Assembly: GCF_002086125.1 (NCBI RefSeq) | Contig: NZ_MVHG01000006.1 | Location: 62,001-126,000 of the forward strand | Direction: 5' to 3' | Length of the DNA: 64,000 nt | Source: Mycobacterium arosiense ATCC BAA-1401 = DSM 45069 | GTDB lineage: Bacteria; Actinomycetota; Actinomycetes; Mycobacteriales; Mycobacteriaceae | Shown: positions 30,506-38,593 of the stretch, piece by piece | How positions within the stretch are numbered: position 1 is the stretch's first letter | Layout of the letters: every line of letters begins with the position of its first letter | Position numbers and translations under genes: made by a program | The notes under the pieces: model-generated | Database searches by the model: none | The model's input: the letters and a program-made list of their open reading frames with translations, nothing else | Told to the model about the DNA's origin: nothing

Positions 30506-31372
30506 CTACTTCGCCAGCGTGAACTGGTTGACGTCGATGTATCCGGCCCGGAATGCGTTGGCGCAGCCCGTCAGATACCGCATGTAGCGCTGGCAGACCT
30601 CTTCGGACTGGATCTCGACGGCCTCGCGGTGGTGGGCCTGCAAAGCCTCGGCCCAGTGGTCGAGTGTGCGCGCGTAGTGCAGCCGCAGCGACTGTCGGCG
30701 TTTGAGGTTGAAGCCCATCTTCGAGGCGTGAAACTCCACGATCTCGATCGCCGGCAACTGGCCGCCCGGAAAGATCTCGGTGGCGATGAACTCGTTGAAG
30801 CTCGTCTGCTCCTCGGTCATCGGCAGCTCACGCTCGACGATCTGCTGCGGGGTCAGCATGGTGATGGTGTGCAACAGCATCACCCCGTCCTCGGGCAGGG
30901 TGCGGTGGGCCATCGCGAAGAAGTCGTCGTAGCGGTCGTACCCGAAATGCTCGAACGCGCCGATGGAGACGATCCGGTCCGCGTGCTCGTCGAACTCTTC
31001 CCAGCCGTGCAGCAGCACTCGCTTGCTGCGTTGGGTGTTCAACCCGTCCAAGAGTTTCTGCACGTACCCGGCCTGATGCTCCGACAGGGTCAGACCGATG
31101 ACGTTGACGTCGTAGTTTTCCAGCGCGCGGCGCATCGTGGCGCCCCAGCCACACCCGATGTCCAGCAGCGTCATGCCCGGCCGCAAACCCAGCTTGCCCA
31201 GCGAGAGGTCCATCTTGCGCAGTTGCGCCTCTTCCAGCGATATGTCCCGGTTGCGATCCCAGTACGCGCAGCTGTAAGTCATGGTGGGGTCGAGGAACAA
31301 CCGGAAGAAGTCGTCGGACAGGTCGTAATGGGCCTGCACCTCTTCGAAGTGCGGCGTCAGGTGCTCTGCCAC
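30506..31372 (-). CDS. Cyclopropane-fatty-acid/mycolic acid methyltransferase family protein
   Basis: 288 residues from GTG 31372 (MAEHLTPHFEEVQ). It belongs to the cyclopropane-mycolic acid synthase family. Motifs are VQAHYDLSDDFFRLFLDPTM near 12, SAM motif [18 protein letters not shown] near 70, VIGLTLSEHQAGYVQKLL, GAFEHFGYDRYDDFF and TEIFPGGQLP. It would methylate or cyclopropanate an unsaturated acyl chain using SAM. Identity to any named cmaA/mmaA/umaA gene is not clear enough to give a symbol. The frame stays open upstream to 32575, but that part runs antisense to the nitroreductase and cyanase genes. In M. tuberculosis no such gene lies next to recC. Confidence 0.87.
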   Translation of the reverse strand: MAEHLTPHFEEVQAHYDLSDDFFRLFLDPTMTYSCAYWDRNRDISLEEAQLRKMDLSLGKLGLRPGMTLLDIGCGWGATMRRALENYDVNVIGLTLSEHQAGYVQKLLDGLNTQRSKRVLLHGWEEFDEHADRIVSIGAFEHFGYDRYDDFFAMAHRTLPEDGVMLLHTITMLTPQQIVERELPMTEEQTSFNEFIATEIFPGGQLPAIEIVEFHASKMGFNLKRRQSLRLHYARTLDHWAEALQAHHREAVEIQSEEVCQRYMRYLTGCANAFRAGYIDVNQFTLAK

Positions 31373-31431
31373 GGCGGCTACCCGCCTCTCTGACTTGGGG
31401 CCATTCGGTTGTTCACGACTGGGCCGCTGAT

Positions 31432-31469
31432 TTGGTTCACCCCGGCTTCCCGAAAACGCGGTGGACCAA
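31432..31469. repeat. Imperfect inverted repeat upstream of the nitroreductase
   Basis: Arms TTGGTTCACC (31432-31441) and GGTGGACCAA (31460-31469) match at 9 of 10 positions around an 18-nt spacer. They lie in the divergent region between the methyltransferase and the nitroreductase genes. The repeat could be a regulator site, a hairpin or chance. Confidence 0.35.
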
Positions 31470-31560
31470 TCCGACCGGCCGGCCACCAGCGCTATGGCCG
31501 TCGCGCGAAAACGTGTTGAGTTGTGGCCCAGAGTGTTTGGCTGCGTTGGCGCCCGTGCAC

Positions 31561-31582
31561 GCACATGTGCCGGAGCTAGACT
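31561..31582 (+). promoter_or_regulatory. Nitroreductase promoter with overlapping palindrome
   Basis: A perfect 10-nt palindrome GCACATGTGC (31561-31570) ends 6 nt before a good -10 box TAGACT (31577-31582). It sits in the -35 region, where a repressor would block RNA polymerase. It is directly preceded by GTGCAC, itself a palindrome. The nitroreductase start is about 85 nt downstream. Confidence 0.4.
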
Positions 31583-31666
31583 ACGGGCGAACGCGCAATC
31601 GCTGCCTGGGAATTCACCAGATCCTACGCCGGTTAATGCGGGAAAACAGTTACTGGAGGGAACCAG

Positions 31667-32182
31667 ATGGAAGCTTGGGACGCGATCTGCGCACGCCGCA
31701 ATGTCCGGGAGTACCAGCGCAAGCCGATACCGGCCGAGGATCTTCACCGCATCGCCGAAGCCGGCTGGCGCGCGCCCTCGGCGAAGAACCGCCAGCCGTG
31801 GGACTTCGTCATCATCACCGACCGCGACCAGTTGCGGGAGCTGTCCACGGTCTGGCGGGGCGCCGGTCACATCGCCGGGGCGGCGGCCGCGGTCGCCATC
31901 GTGGTGCCGGTGCCGCCCGACGAGCGCCGGGTGGTCACCGACAACTACGACGTCGGCCAGGCCACCATGGCGATGATGATCGCCGCTACCGACCTGGGGC
32001 TCGGGACCGGTCATTCCTCGGTGGGCGACCAGGACAGGGCACGCGCGATTTTGGGCGTGCCCGACGAGTACCTGGTGGCTTTCCTGCTCGGGGTGGGCTA
32101 CCCCGCCGATCGTCCGCTCGCGCCGATCCGCAAGCCCAACCGGCGCCCGTTCGCCGAGGTGGTGCACCACGGCAACTGGTGA
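31667..32182 (+). CDS. Nitroreductase-family flavoprotein
   Basis: 171 residues from ATG 31667 with a strong GGAGGG site upstream. The N-terminal FMN-binding RRNVREYQRKPIPAEDLHRI and AGWRAPSAKNRQPWDFVII are classic nitroreductase motifs. QATMAMMIAATDLGLGTGHS and the GVGYP segment near 143 complete the fold. It probably reduces an unknown quinone, nitro or enone substrate with FMN. It is divergent from the cyclopropane-synthase-like gene and upstream of the cyanase gene on the same strand. Confidence 0.87.
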   Translation: MEAWDAICARRNVREYQRKPIPAEDLHRIAEAGWRAPSAKNRQPWDFVIITDRDQLRELSTVWRGAGHIAGAAAAVAIVVPVPPDERRVVTDNYDVGQATMAMMIAATDLGLGTGHSSVGDQDRARAILGVPDEYLVAFLLGVGYPADRPLAPIRKPNRRPFAEVVHHGNW

Positions 32183-32342
32183 GCAGCAGGGCGAAAAACC
32201 TTCGGCTCCTTGGGAGACCCGCCAGCACGCCGGCCGGCTGCGCGACTCGGCTGGCGCATGTGGTACGGCGGCCCCTGGTTCGCCACCCGCGTGGTCACCG
32301 CCACCAAGCCGGAATGAGCCCGGGCGGGCATGCTTGACGGCT

Positions 32343-32798
32343 ATGAACAGAACCGAGACCACCGAACAGGTCGTGGTAGCCCGGCTGCGGGAGGGGTTGA
32401 CGTGGCAAGAGCTGGCCGACGCGATCGACCGGCCGCTGCTGTGGACCACGGCCGCGTTGCTCGGCCAGCACCCGATTCCGGTTGAGCAGGCCAAGGTGCT
32501 GGCCGCAAAGCTGAAGCTCGACGAGTCCGCGGTACCTGTGCTGGCGGCGTCGCCCATGCGAGGGGGACTGCCCACCGCGGTCCCAACGGATCCGACCGTC
32601 TACCGCTTCTACGAGGCTTTGCAGGTCTACGGGGGCGCCCTCAAGGAGGTGATCGCCGAACAATTCGGCGACGGCATCATGAGCGCGATCAACTTCAGCG
32701 TCGACGTGCATAAGAAGCCGCATCCGTCCGGCGATCGGGTCGTGGTGACCTTCGACGGGAAATTCCTTCCCTATCAATGGGTTGCGGCCGACGATTGA
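32343..32798 (+). CDS. cynS: Cyanate hydratase (cyanase)
   Basis: 151 residues from ATG 32343; TTG 32334 is an alternative start. Cyanase converts cyanate and bicarbonate to ammonia and CO2. The N-terminal helical domain (about 10-75) is followed by the conserved catalytic domain: PTVYRFYEALQVYGGALKEV carries the active-site Arg and Glu, and EQFGDGIMSAINFSVDV carries the active-site Ser. Length matches the ~156 of E. coli CynS. No carbonic anhydrase (cynT) or cyanate transporter gene is nearby, so this is a solitary cyanase. Confidence 0.93.
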   Translation: MNRTETTEQVVVARLREGLTWQELADAIDRPLLWTTAALLGQHPIPVEQAKVLAAKLKLDESAVPVLAASPMRGGLPTAVPTDPTVYRFYEALQVYGGALKEVIAEQFGDGIMSAINFSVDVHKKPHPSGDRVVVTFDGKFLPYQWVAADD

Positions 32799-32906
32799 CC
32801 CGGTCCGGCCGCGGTGAAGTGACGGGGCGCCCCGCACGTGTCAGACTGGCGTCGAGGAGGCGAGCAGAAGCGGTGGCGGCCACGGGCGGTCACCGCGTTC
32901 GCCTTT

Positions 32907-33386
32907 CTAGTTCATCAAGACTTGCGGGGACAGCTCTTTGAGCATCGCGTTGGCCCAGCGCATCTGGCGTAACGTCTCGGGATGGCACCGCGACGTCAAA
33001 TCCAGCAGCTCGGAGTCCTTGGCGGCCTGTGCGCCCTGGGCCAGCAGCTCCCAATCCAGGGACACCCCCGCCGCCAGCCGGTGAATCCGGCGCAGGTCGG
33101 CCAGCAGCGCGAGGGCCGGCTCGGGCCGGTGGCGCAGTAGGTCACTGAGCCGCGCCTGCAGAGACCCGGTCATGGCGCCGGTACGGGGGTAGGCCGACAG
33201 GCGCAGGCCATAGTGGCGGCCATGGCGCGCCAGTTCGCCGATGTGCTGCTGCGACCAGCCGGCCATGTCACCCGCCAGGTGGCAGATGTCCTGATCGCTG
33301 TGGTGGCGCGCGGCCACCACGTTGAGTCGATGGGCCAGCTTGCGCTCGGAGCGGTGCAGCTCGCGGATCGCCATTTTCAGTTTCAT
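32907..33386 (-). CDS. Small all-helical protein, possible partner of the molybdoenzyme
   Basis: 159 residues that I do not recognise. It is predicted to be entirely helical, with many His and Arg residues (RELHRSERKLAHRLNVVAAR; HHSDQDICHLAGDMAGWSQQ; HIGELARHGRHYGLRL), reminiscent of a four-helix or ferritin-like bundle. No clear di-iron ExxH pair is visible. It starts 3 nt after the stop of the upstream oxidoreductase gene, so the two are almost certainly cotranscribed and translationally linked. A structural subunit or chaperone role is plausible but not shown. Confidence 0.65.
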   Translation of the reverse strand: MKLKMAIRELHRSERKLAHRLNVVAARHHSDQDICHLAGDMAGWSQQHIGELARHGRHYGLRLSAYPRTGAMTGSLQARLSDLLRHRPEPALALLADLRRIHRLAAGVSLDWELLAQGAQAAKDSELLDLTSRCHPETLRQMRWANAMLKELSPQVLMN

Positions 33387-33388
33387 GG

Positions 33389-35836
33389 TCAGCTCCCCGT
33401 CGCCACGACTTCGGTGACGCCGGCCAGCGCGCCACCCTCGGTCTCGGGCACCGAGCCGTTGACCGGGGCGGATGCGGCCGTGGTCGGGGCGTACCCGGCG
33501 CCGTTTCGTTCGGGGCGCCCCGCCCGGACCCTTCGCAGCCGGGCGGCGGCCGTCTTGTAGATCGGCTGCTTGGACACCGGATCCCAGTCGGTGAGCGTCA
33601 TCTCGTTGCCGGCCCGATGATGAGCCTCGCCGCCGGTATCCCAGTAGCCGTAGTGGAAGGGCACGAACAACACGCCGTCGCGGATGCCGCAGATACGCGC
33701 GGCGGCCACGACGCAGCCGCGCGGCGTGCTCACCTCGACGAGATCGCCCTCAGCGATGCCCAGGCGGCGCGCGTCACGATCCGACACCTCGACCCACACG
33801 TCGGGGGCGGCCCGCTGAAGTTGCTGCGCCCGAGCGGTTTTGGTGCGGGTATGGAAGTGATAGACGGTGCGGCCGCTGATCAACGCGAACGGGAACTCGG
33901 CGCTGGTCCGCTCGTGCGGGGGCACATATTCGGCCGCCTTGATGATCGCCTTGCCGAAGGGGTTCATCGAGCGGTACTCGTCGGGCTGCAACGGGGCGCC
34001 GGTGATCAGGTCTTTGCCGTAGGCCTCGCAGTAGTCCGGTGCCGCCCAGAACTTTCCGTCGGCATACAGCCGTTCGGTGCCGTCGGGATGCTCTGCGTTA
34101 CAAGGCCATTGAATGCCGCTGCCGCCGCGCAGCTTGTCATAGGTCAGGCCCGTGTAGTCGCACGGCCGGCCCGCGGTGCAATCCTTCCACGCCTCGAACG
34201 CCGACTCCGGATCCGTCCAGGGCGGAAACGGCTGGCCGTCGGAGTCCCGGAAGTCCATCCGCCGCGCGTAGTCCAGGAAGATGTCGAGATCCGAACGCGC
34301 GCAACCCGGTGGCTCCACGGCCTTTTCGGACAGGTGCACGGTCCGGTCGGCGTTGGTGAAGGTGCCGGTCTTTTCCGCCCACGCCGCGGCGGGCAACACC
34401 ACGTCGGCCAGCGCGACGGTCTCGGTCATGAAGATGTCCTGCACGATGAGGAACAGCCGTTCCTGCGACAGGATGTCGCGGATCCGCGGCAGCTCGGGCA
34501 GCGACACCGCCGGGTTGGTGGCGGTCACCCACAGCATCCGCATCGTCCCCTCCTCGGCGTAGCGGAACATCTGCATGGCGTGCGTGGGCGGGCCGTAGTG
34601 CGGAATCTGCAGCGGTTCGAGGTTCCACAGCTTCGCCAACTCTTCGACGTGCGAGTCGTTGGACCAGTTACGGAAGCCGGCCAGATCCCCGTCGGCGCCG
34701 CACTCGCGCGTGTTCTCCGCGGTCGGCTGCCCGTTCATCTGCAAAACACCGCACCCTGGCTTGCCCAGCATGCCGCGCACCAGGTGAATGTTGTTGACCT
34801 GCACGGCCGCCGCGGTGGCCTGGTGGGACTGGTAAAAGCCTTGCAGCACAGTGGACATCAACCGCTCGGCCGTGCCGAGCAGGCGCGCCGCATCCCGGAT
34901 GTCATCGGCCGCCACCCCGCAGATCTCGGCCGCCCGCTCTGGCGGGAACTCCTCGACCCGGCCGCGCAGTTCGTCGAAACCGACTGTGTGCGAGTCGATG
35001 TAGTCCTGATCGATCCAGCCGTGGCCGATGATCTCGTGCAGCAGGCCGTTCATCAACGCCACATTGGTACCCGGTAGCGGCGCCAGGTGGACCGTGGCGT
35101 GCCGGGCCACCGGCGTGAGCCGCGGGTCGACGCAGATGATCGCCGGCGGCGAGTTGCCGGCTAGCCGGTCCAGCATCCGGGCCCACAGCACCGTTTGCGT
35201 CTCGGCGACGTTGTGCCCGAACAACGCGATGACGTCGGCGTGGTCGACGTCGGTGTAAGACCCCGGCTGCCCGTCGCAGCCGAAGGATTCCTTGAGCGCC
35301 TCGGCCGCCGTTGCGGTGCACAGCCGGGTGTTGCCGTCGACGTGGTTGGTGCCGATCGCCCCGTGCGCGATGGCCCCCTGGGTGTAGTACGCCTCGGCGA
35401 ACAACTGCCCGGACGTGTAGAAGCCGATCGAGCTGGGGCCGTAGCTGTCGAGCAGGTGCTTGGTGCGGTCCACGATCCGCTGCATGGCGGTGTCCCAGTC
35501 GCACGGCTTGAGCTCGCCGCGGACCCTGACCATCGGTGTGGTGAGCCGGTCGATCGAGGCGTTGGCCTGCCAGCCGAACAGATCCTTCGGATCGAGCCGC
35601 CCGTGGTTGACCCGGTCGACGGCGCGGCCGCGCACCCCCACGATCCGCCCGTTCTTGACGGCGATGTCCAATCCGTCGCCGTTGGAATGCAACACCGCGG
35701 CCGATTGCACCCAGCGGTCCACCGAGTCGGCGATGACCCCGTCGGCCAGGTAGGTGTCGACACGTTCCGGCCACCGTGTGCCGGGATCGTAGGGAGTCCG
35801 CGTTCCCCAGGGGTTCGCGATGCGATCAATGGCCAT
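33389..35836 (-). CDS. Bis-MGD molybdopterin oxidoreductase lacking N-terminal Fe-S cysteines
   Basis: 815 residues of the DMSO reductase/nitrate reductase/formate dehydrogenase superfamily. Recognised segments are NTRLCTATAAEALKESFG (near 165, the Mo-ligand Cys position of periplasmic/assimilatory nitrate reductases), HADVIALFGHNVAETQTVLW, QGFYQSHQATAAAVQVNNIH, LFLIVQDIFMTETVALADVV and the C-terminal GTFTNADRTVHLSEKAVEPP. In nitrate reductases the N-terminus carries CxxCxxxC and a fourth Cys in GRLCPKG, binding a 4Fe-4S cluster. Here the matching region has no cysteine, and the fourth position reads GRLDPKD. No Tat signal is visible, so it is probably cytosolic. The substrate is unknown. Confidence 0.8.
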   Translation of the reverse strand: MAIDRIANPWGTRTPYDPGTRWPERVDTYLADGVIADSVDRWVQSAAVLHSNGDGLDIAVKNGRIVGVRGRAVDRVNHGRLDPKDLFGWQANASIDRLTTPMVRVRGELKPCDWDTAMQRIVDRTKHLLDSYGPSSIGFYTSGQLFAEAYYTQGAIAHGAIGTNHVDGNTRLCTATAAEALKESFGCDGQPGSYTDVDHADVIALFGHNVAETQTVLWARMLDRLAGNSPPAIICVDPRLTPVARHATVHLAPLPGTNVALMNGLLHEIIGHGWIDQDYIDSHTVGFDELRGRVEEFPPERAAEICGVAADDIRDAARLLGTAERLMSTVLQGFYQSHQATAAAVQVNNIHLVRGMLGKPGCGVLQMNGQPTAENTRECGADGDLAGFRNWSNDSHVEELAKLWNLEPLQIPHYGPPTHAMQMFRYAEEGTMRMLWVTATNPAVSLPELPRIRDILSQERLFLIVQDIFMTETVALADVVLPAAAWAEKTGTFTNADRTVHLSEKAVEPPGCARSDLDIFLDYARRMDFRDSDGQPFPPWTDPESAFEAWKDCTAGRPCDYTGLTYDKLRGGSGIQWPCNAEHPDGTERLYADGKFWAAPDYCEAYGKDLITGAPLQPDEYRSMNPFGKAIIKAAEYVPPHERTSAEFPFALISGRTVYHFHTRTKTARAQQLQRAAPDVWVEVSDRDARRLGIAEGDLVEVSTPRGCVVAAARICGIRDGVLFVPFHYGYWDTGGEAHHRAGNEMTLTDWDPVSKQPIYKTAAARLRRVRAGRPERNGAGYAPTTAASAPVNGSVPETEGGALAGVTEVVATGS

Positions 35837-35895
35837 TCCGGTGACTTCCCCGGCAGCGGCCCGCGAAACCGATTCGGGCGGACGCCCTTAGCGGT

Positions 35896-36591
35896 TCACA
35901 CGCCGAATTCGGCTTCGATTCCGTCGATGCCGGCGCGAATGGCTGCCAGGGCGTCGGCGCGGGTGCGCAGCTTGGTGGCGACGTGCGCGTGCTGATGCAG
36001 GCCGGCGAACTCCCGTGCTGCCTCTTCGGCGCGGTCGACCACCACCTCGGGCAACACGATTTCATCGATAAAGCCTGCGGCGAGGGCGGTTTCACCGAAG
36101 AAGGTTTTGGCCAGCCCGCTGGCTTGCTGGTAGGCCGACGGCGTCAACCGCAGCTTCATGATCTCTAACGCGGCATAGGGGATGACCATGCCGATCGCGA
36201 CCTCGTTGGCCTGAATGTTGTAAGCGTGCGCGGCGATCCGGTGATCGCCCGCCGCCAACAGAAACGCTCCCATCGCGATCGCGTGGCCGGTGCAGGCCAT
36301 CACCACCGGCTTGGGATAGGACAACAGGCGATGCGCCAGCTCGAATCCGCCGCGCAGCATGTCGATCGCGGGCTGCACCTCGCCGGAGGTCAGGATTTTC
36401 AGGTCGAAGCCACCGCTGAAAACCCGCTCGTTACCGGTGATCACCAGCGCCCCGGCGTCGTCCGCCTCGGCCCGGTCGATCGCCTCGCCCAGGGCCTGCT
36501 GCATGGTCGGGCCCAGCGCATTGACCTTGCCGTCGTCCATCTTGATGACGGCGATGGAGTCTTTGGTGCTGTAGTGGACCGGTGCGGTCAT
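35896..36591 (-). CDS. echA3: Enoyl-CoA hydratase/isomerase EchA3
   Basis: 231 residues from ATG 36591, with GGAG upstream, identical in length to M. tuberculosis EchA3 (Rv0632c). Crotonase-fold features: VNALGPTMQQALGEAIDRAE near 25, the oxyanion-hole segment FSGGFDLKIL near 57 and ACTGHAIAMGAFLLAAGDHR near 98. One of the usual catalytic glutamates is in the NEVAIGMVIPYAALEI region. It probably hydrates or isomerises an unsaturated acyl-CoA. An upstream ATG at 36672 overlaps the neighbouring gene and is unlikely. Confidence 0.9.
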   Translation of the reverse strand: MTAPVHYSTKDSIAVIKMDDGKVNALGPTMQQALGEAIDRAEADDAGALVITGNERVFSGGFDLKILTSGEVQPAIDMLRGGFELAHRLLSYPKPVVMACTGHAIAMGAFLLAAGDHRIAAHAYNIQANEVAIGMVIPYAALEIMKLRLTPSAYQQASGLAKTFFGETALAAGFIDEIVLPEVVVDRAEEAAREFAGLHQHAHVATKLRTRADALAAIRAGIDGIEAEFGV

Positions 36592-36607
36592 TGGTGGCTC
36601 CTTGCCG

Positions 36608-37450
36608 TCAGGCGGGCTCGCTGCGGTGTTTGCCCAAGTCGTCTTCGGCGTTACTCCAGCGCAGGCTGACATCGGTGGGTTCGTCGAGTTGGCGGGTGCG
36701 CCATCTGTCCTGGGTCTCCCGGACCGCGGCGTTGATCCGCTCGATCTCGCTGCGGAACACCTCGGGACGGGTTTCCTTGCTCGCGTAGTGGAAGTAGGTC
36801 AGCAGGCCGCGCAACAGCTCCAGCTTCTCCTTCTCCCGCTTCGCCAGGTCATGGGTGGTCATCAACTCGATGCGCTGCACGGGCGGCAGGGCGTCCCAGT
36901 CCAGCACCACCGCGGTCTGCAGCGGCGAACGCTCACGCTGCCAGAACCGCCGGCCGCGCGGCGTATCGGGCCGGTCGTAGTAGGTCACGGTGCCGGTGAA
37001 GCGGGATTCGATGCCGCTGCCGATCTCGGCGCGGTCGAGCGCGGAATCCCACACCATGCGCCATTCCTGGCCGGGGGCCAGCATCGGCAGCTCCCGGGGG
37101 AGTCGCAGTTCGATGACGTCTGCATAGCCGTCGGTGGCGTTCTCGTATTCGGCGACCGTGGGGGGATTGTCAAAGGAGAAGCTGATGTCGTAGGCCGCGG
37201 TCCGGCCGAAATTGCGGACCACCAGCTCGATCACGTGCCAGTCGGCGGAATGCGGTTCCATGAACACGGCGACGTGCGGGCGGGTCTGTTCGGCCGCCGC
37301 GCGGCGATTGCGGTTGATCTGGCTGTTGGTGAAGACCAGCGTGACGACGGCCAGGACGATTGCCGCCCATGCTGCCCACGCAACCCAGGTGCCGGACCCG
37401 ACGTGCGTGACATCATGCCAGCTGTCCTGGATCCAACCCAGGGAATCCAC
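36608..37450 (-). CDS. Membrane-anchored conserved mycobacterial protein (Rv0633c-like)
   Basis: 280 residues. A single membrane helix lies at about 22-42 (TWVAWAAWAAIVLAVVTLVF), preceded by a short N-terminal tail. The remaining ~235 residues are soluble. The first part is beta-rich (HVAVFMEPHSADWHVIELVV), consistent with an immunoglobulin-like fold, and ends in charged helices. No catalytic motif is visible. Position between echA3 and the MBL hydrolase matches Rv0633c. Function unknown. Confidence 0.8.
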   Translation of the reverse strand: MDSLGWIQDSWHDVTHVGSGTWVAWAAWAAIVLAVVTLVFTNSQINRNRRAAAEQTRPHVAVFMEPHSADWHVIELVVRNFGRTAAYDISFSFDNPPTVAEYENATDGYADVIELRLPRELPMLAPGQEWRMVWDSALDRAEIGSGIESRFTGTVTYYDRPDTPRGRRFWQRERSPLQTAVVLDWDALPPVQRIELMTTHDLAKREKEKLELLRGLLTYFHYASKETRPEVFRSEIERINAAVRETQDRWRTRQLDEPTDVSLRWSNAEDDLGKHRSEPA

Positions 37451-37512
37451 CCTCCGCTTATATCACAGAAGGCGGTCGCCGGATGGCCGCGACGAAGCGA
37501 TCCCCGCGGCGC

Positions 37513-38226
37513 TCAGCCGCCCATCAGCATCCGCCATTGGTCGAGGTCCGCGGCCCGATACACATAGTTGGAGCGCTTGACGTCCGAGAGCGAGGCGCTG
37601 GGCTCCGCCGAATACCAATGGCCCGGAAACACGGTCGGGTCACCGGGCAGGGTCGCGAGCCGCTGCAGGCTGCGGTACATCTCGTCGGAGTCGCCGCCGG
37701 GAAAGTCGGTGCGCCCGCAGCCCTCCAAGAACAACGTGTCACCGGCCACCAGGCGGCCATCGAGCAGGAAGCACTGGCTGCCCGGCGTGTGGCCGGGGGT
37801 GTGCAGCAACTCGATCTCGATGTCGCCGATGCTGACCTTGTCATGGTTCTCGTGGGAGGTCAGGTCGCTAAGGCTTATCCCGGTGACGCGCGAAACCCAC
37901 AGTGCCTCATGGGTATTGACGTGCACCGGCGCCGGTGCCCGCTCCAGCAGTTCGGCCAGGCCCGCCAGCGCGAAGCCCATCATGGATCCCCCGACGTGAT
38001 CGGGGTGGTGATGGGTTACCAGCACGCCGGACAGGTGCATGCCGTCGGCCTCGAGCGCGTCGAGCAGATCGCCGGCGGCGTACGCCGGGTCGACGACGAC
38101 GCAGTCGCCCGTTTGCCGGTCGCCGATCAAATAGGCGAAGTTGCGCATCTGCGCCGCCATCATGTCGCCGGCGGCGAAGTCGCGGCCGGAGAGCAGTTGA
38201 CGAAAGTACAGCCGGTCAGATGCCAC
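37513..38226 (-). CDS. Metallo-beta-lactamase-fold hydrolase (glyoxalase II-like, Rv0634c)
   Basis: 237 residues from GTG 38226. The metal site is complete: THHHPDHVGG near 71, HTPGHTPGS near 140, VAGDTLFLEGCGR near 158 and FPGHWYS near 199. This matches glyoxalase II/persulfide dioxygenase-type MBL proteins, which hydrolyse thioesters such as S-lactoyl thiols. In mycobacteria, mycothiol rather than glutathione would be the thiol. The C-terminal substrate domain is shorter than in classical glyoxalase II. Confidence 0.88.
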   Translation of the reverse strand: MASDRLYFRQLLSGRDFAAGDMMAAQMRNFAYLIGDRQTGDCVVVDPAYAAGDLLDALEADGMHLSGVLVTHHHPDHVGGSMMGFALAGLAELLERAPAPVHVNTHEALWVSRVTGISLSDLTSHENHDKVSIGDIEIELLHTPGHTPGSQCFLLDGRLVAGDTLFLEGCGRTDFPGGDSDEMYRSLQRLATLPGDPTVFPGHWYSAEPSASLSDVKRSNYVYRAADLDQWRMLMGG

Positions 38227-38303
38227 GTGTCCAGATTAGGACCTCGGCTGACACGGCCGGTTGCGACCCGGTTGGGCCGGGGTCGGCTGGGTATTGTTGG
38301 CGC

Positions 38304-38513
38304 ATGAGGAAGAAGGTCGAAATCGAGGTCGACGTCGATCTGGTCGATGAGGCGATCCGCCGCTTCCATCTCCTCGACGCGCGCGAGGCCATCAATCTCG
38401 CATTACGGACCCTGCTCAGCGACGGCGATGCCGTCGAACAGGACGATGAGTACGACGAGTTCAGCGATCTCAGCGCCTGGCAGCCCCGGCCCAGCGGCGG
38501 CGCCGCCCCGTAA
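38304..38513 (+). CDS. VapB-like antitoxin, orphan
   Basis: 69 residues. The N-terminal MRKKVEIEVDVDLVDEAIRR, followed by HLLDAREAINLALRTLL, is a ribbon-helix-helix DNA-binding fold typical of the VapB family (DUF2191). The C-terminus is acidic (EQDDEYDEFSDLSAWQP), as expected for a toxin-neutralising tail. No PIN-domain toxin gene follows; the next features are tRNA genes. In M. tuberculosis the same place holds Rv0634A. It may regulate its own or a distant locus. Confidence 0.8.
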   Translation: MRKKVEIEVDVDLVDEAIRRFHLLDAREAINLALRTLLSDGDAVEQDDEYDEFSDLSAWQPRPSGGAAP

Positions 38514-38523
38514 CGCCCGTGGT

Positions 38524-38553
38524 TTGGTGCCGCTGCAAGCCAGGCTGTACCCT
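38524..38553 (+). promoter_or_regulatory. Candidate promoter for the tRNA-Thr/tRNA-Met/rpmG2 unit
   Basis: TTGGTG (38524-38529), an 18-nt spacer and TACCCT (38548-38553) form a reasonable SigA-type promoter about 40 nt before the tRNA-Thr gene. This is by inspection only. Confidence 0.4.
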
Positions 38554-38593
38554 CTTTTAGGCCCGCGCGGACTGAGATCGCTTCGGGTGAACG

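Noticed and set aside
31373-32575. Long minus-strand extension upstream of the cyclopropane-synthase-like gene
   Set aside because: It lies antisense to the nitroreductase and cyanase genes, which have clear motifs. The family start is at 31372.
38514-38593. A toxin gene for the VapB-like antitoxin
   Set aside because: The 80 bp after it contain only a tRNA promoter and no PIN-domain frame; the next gene is tRNA-Thr.
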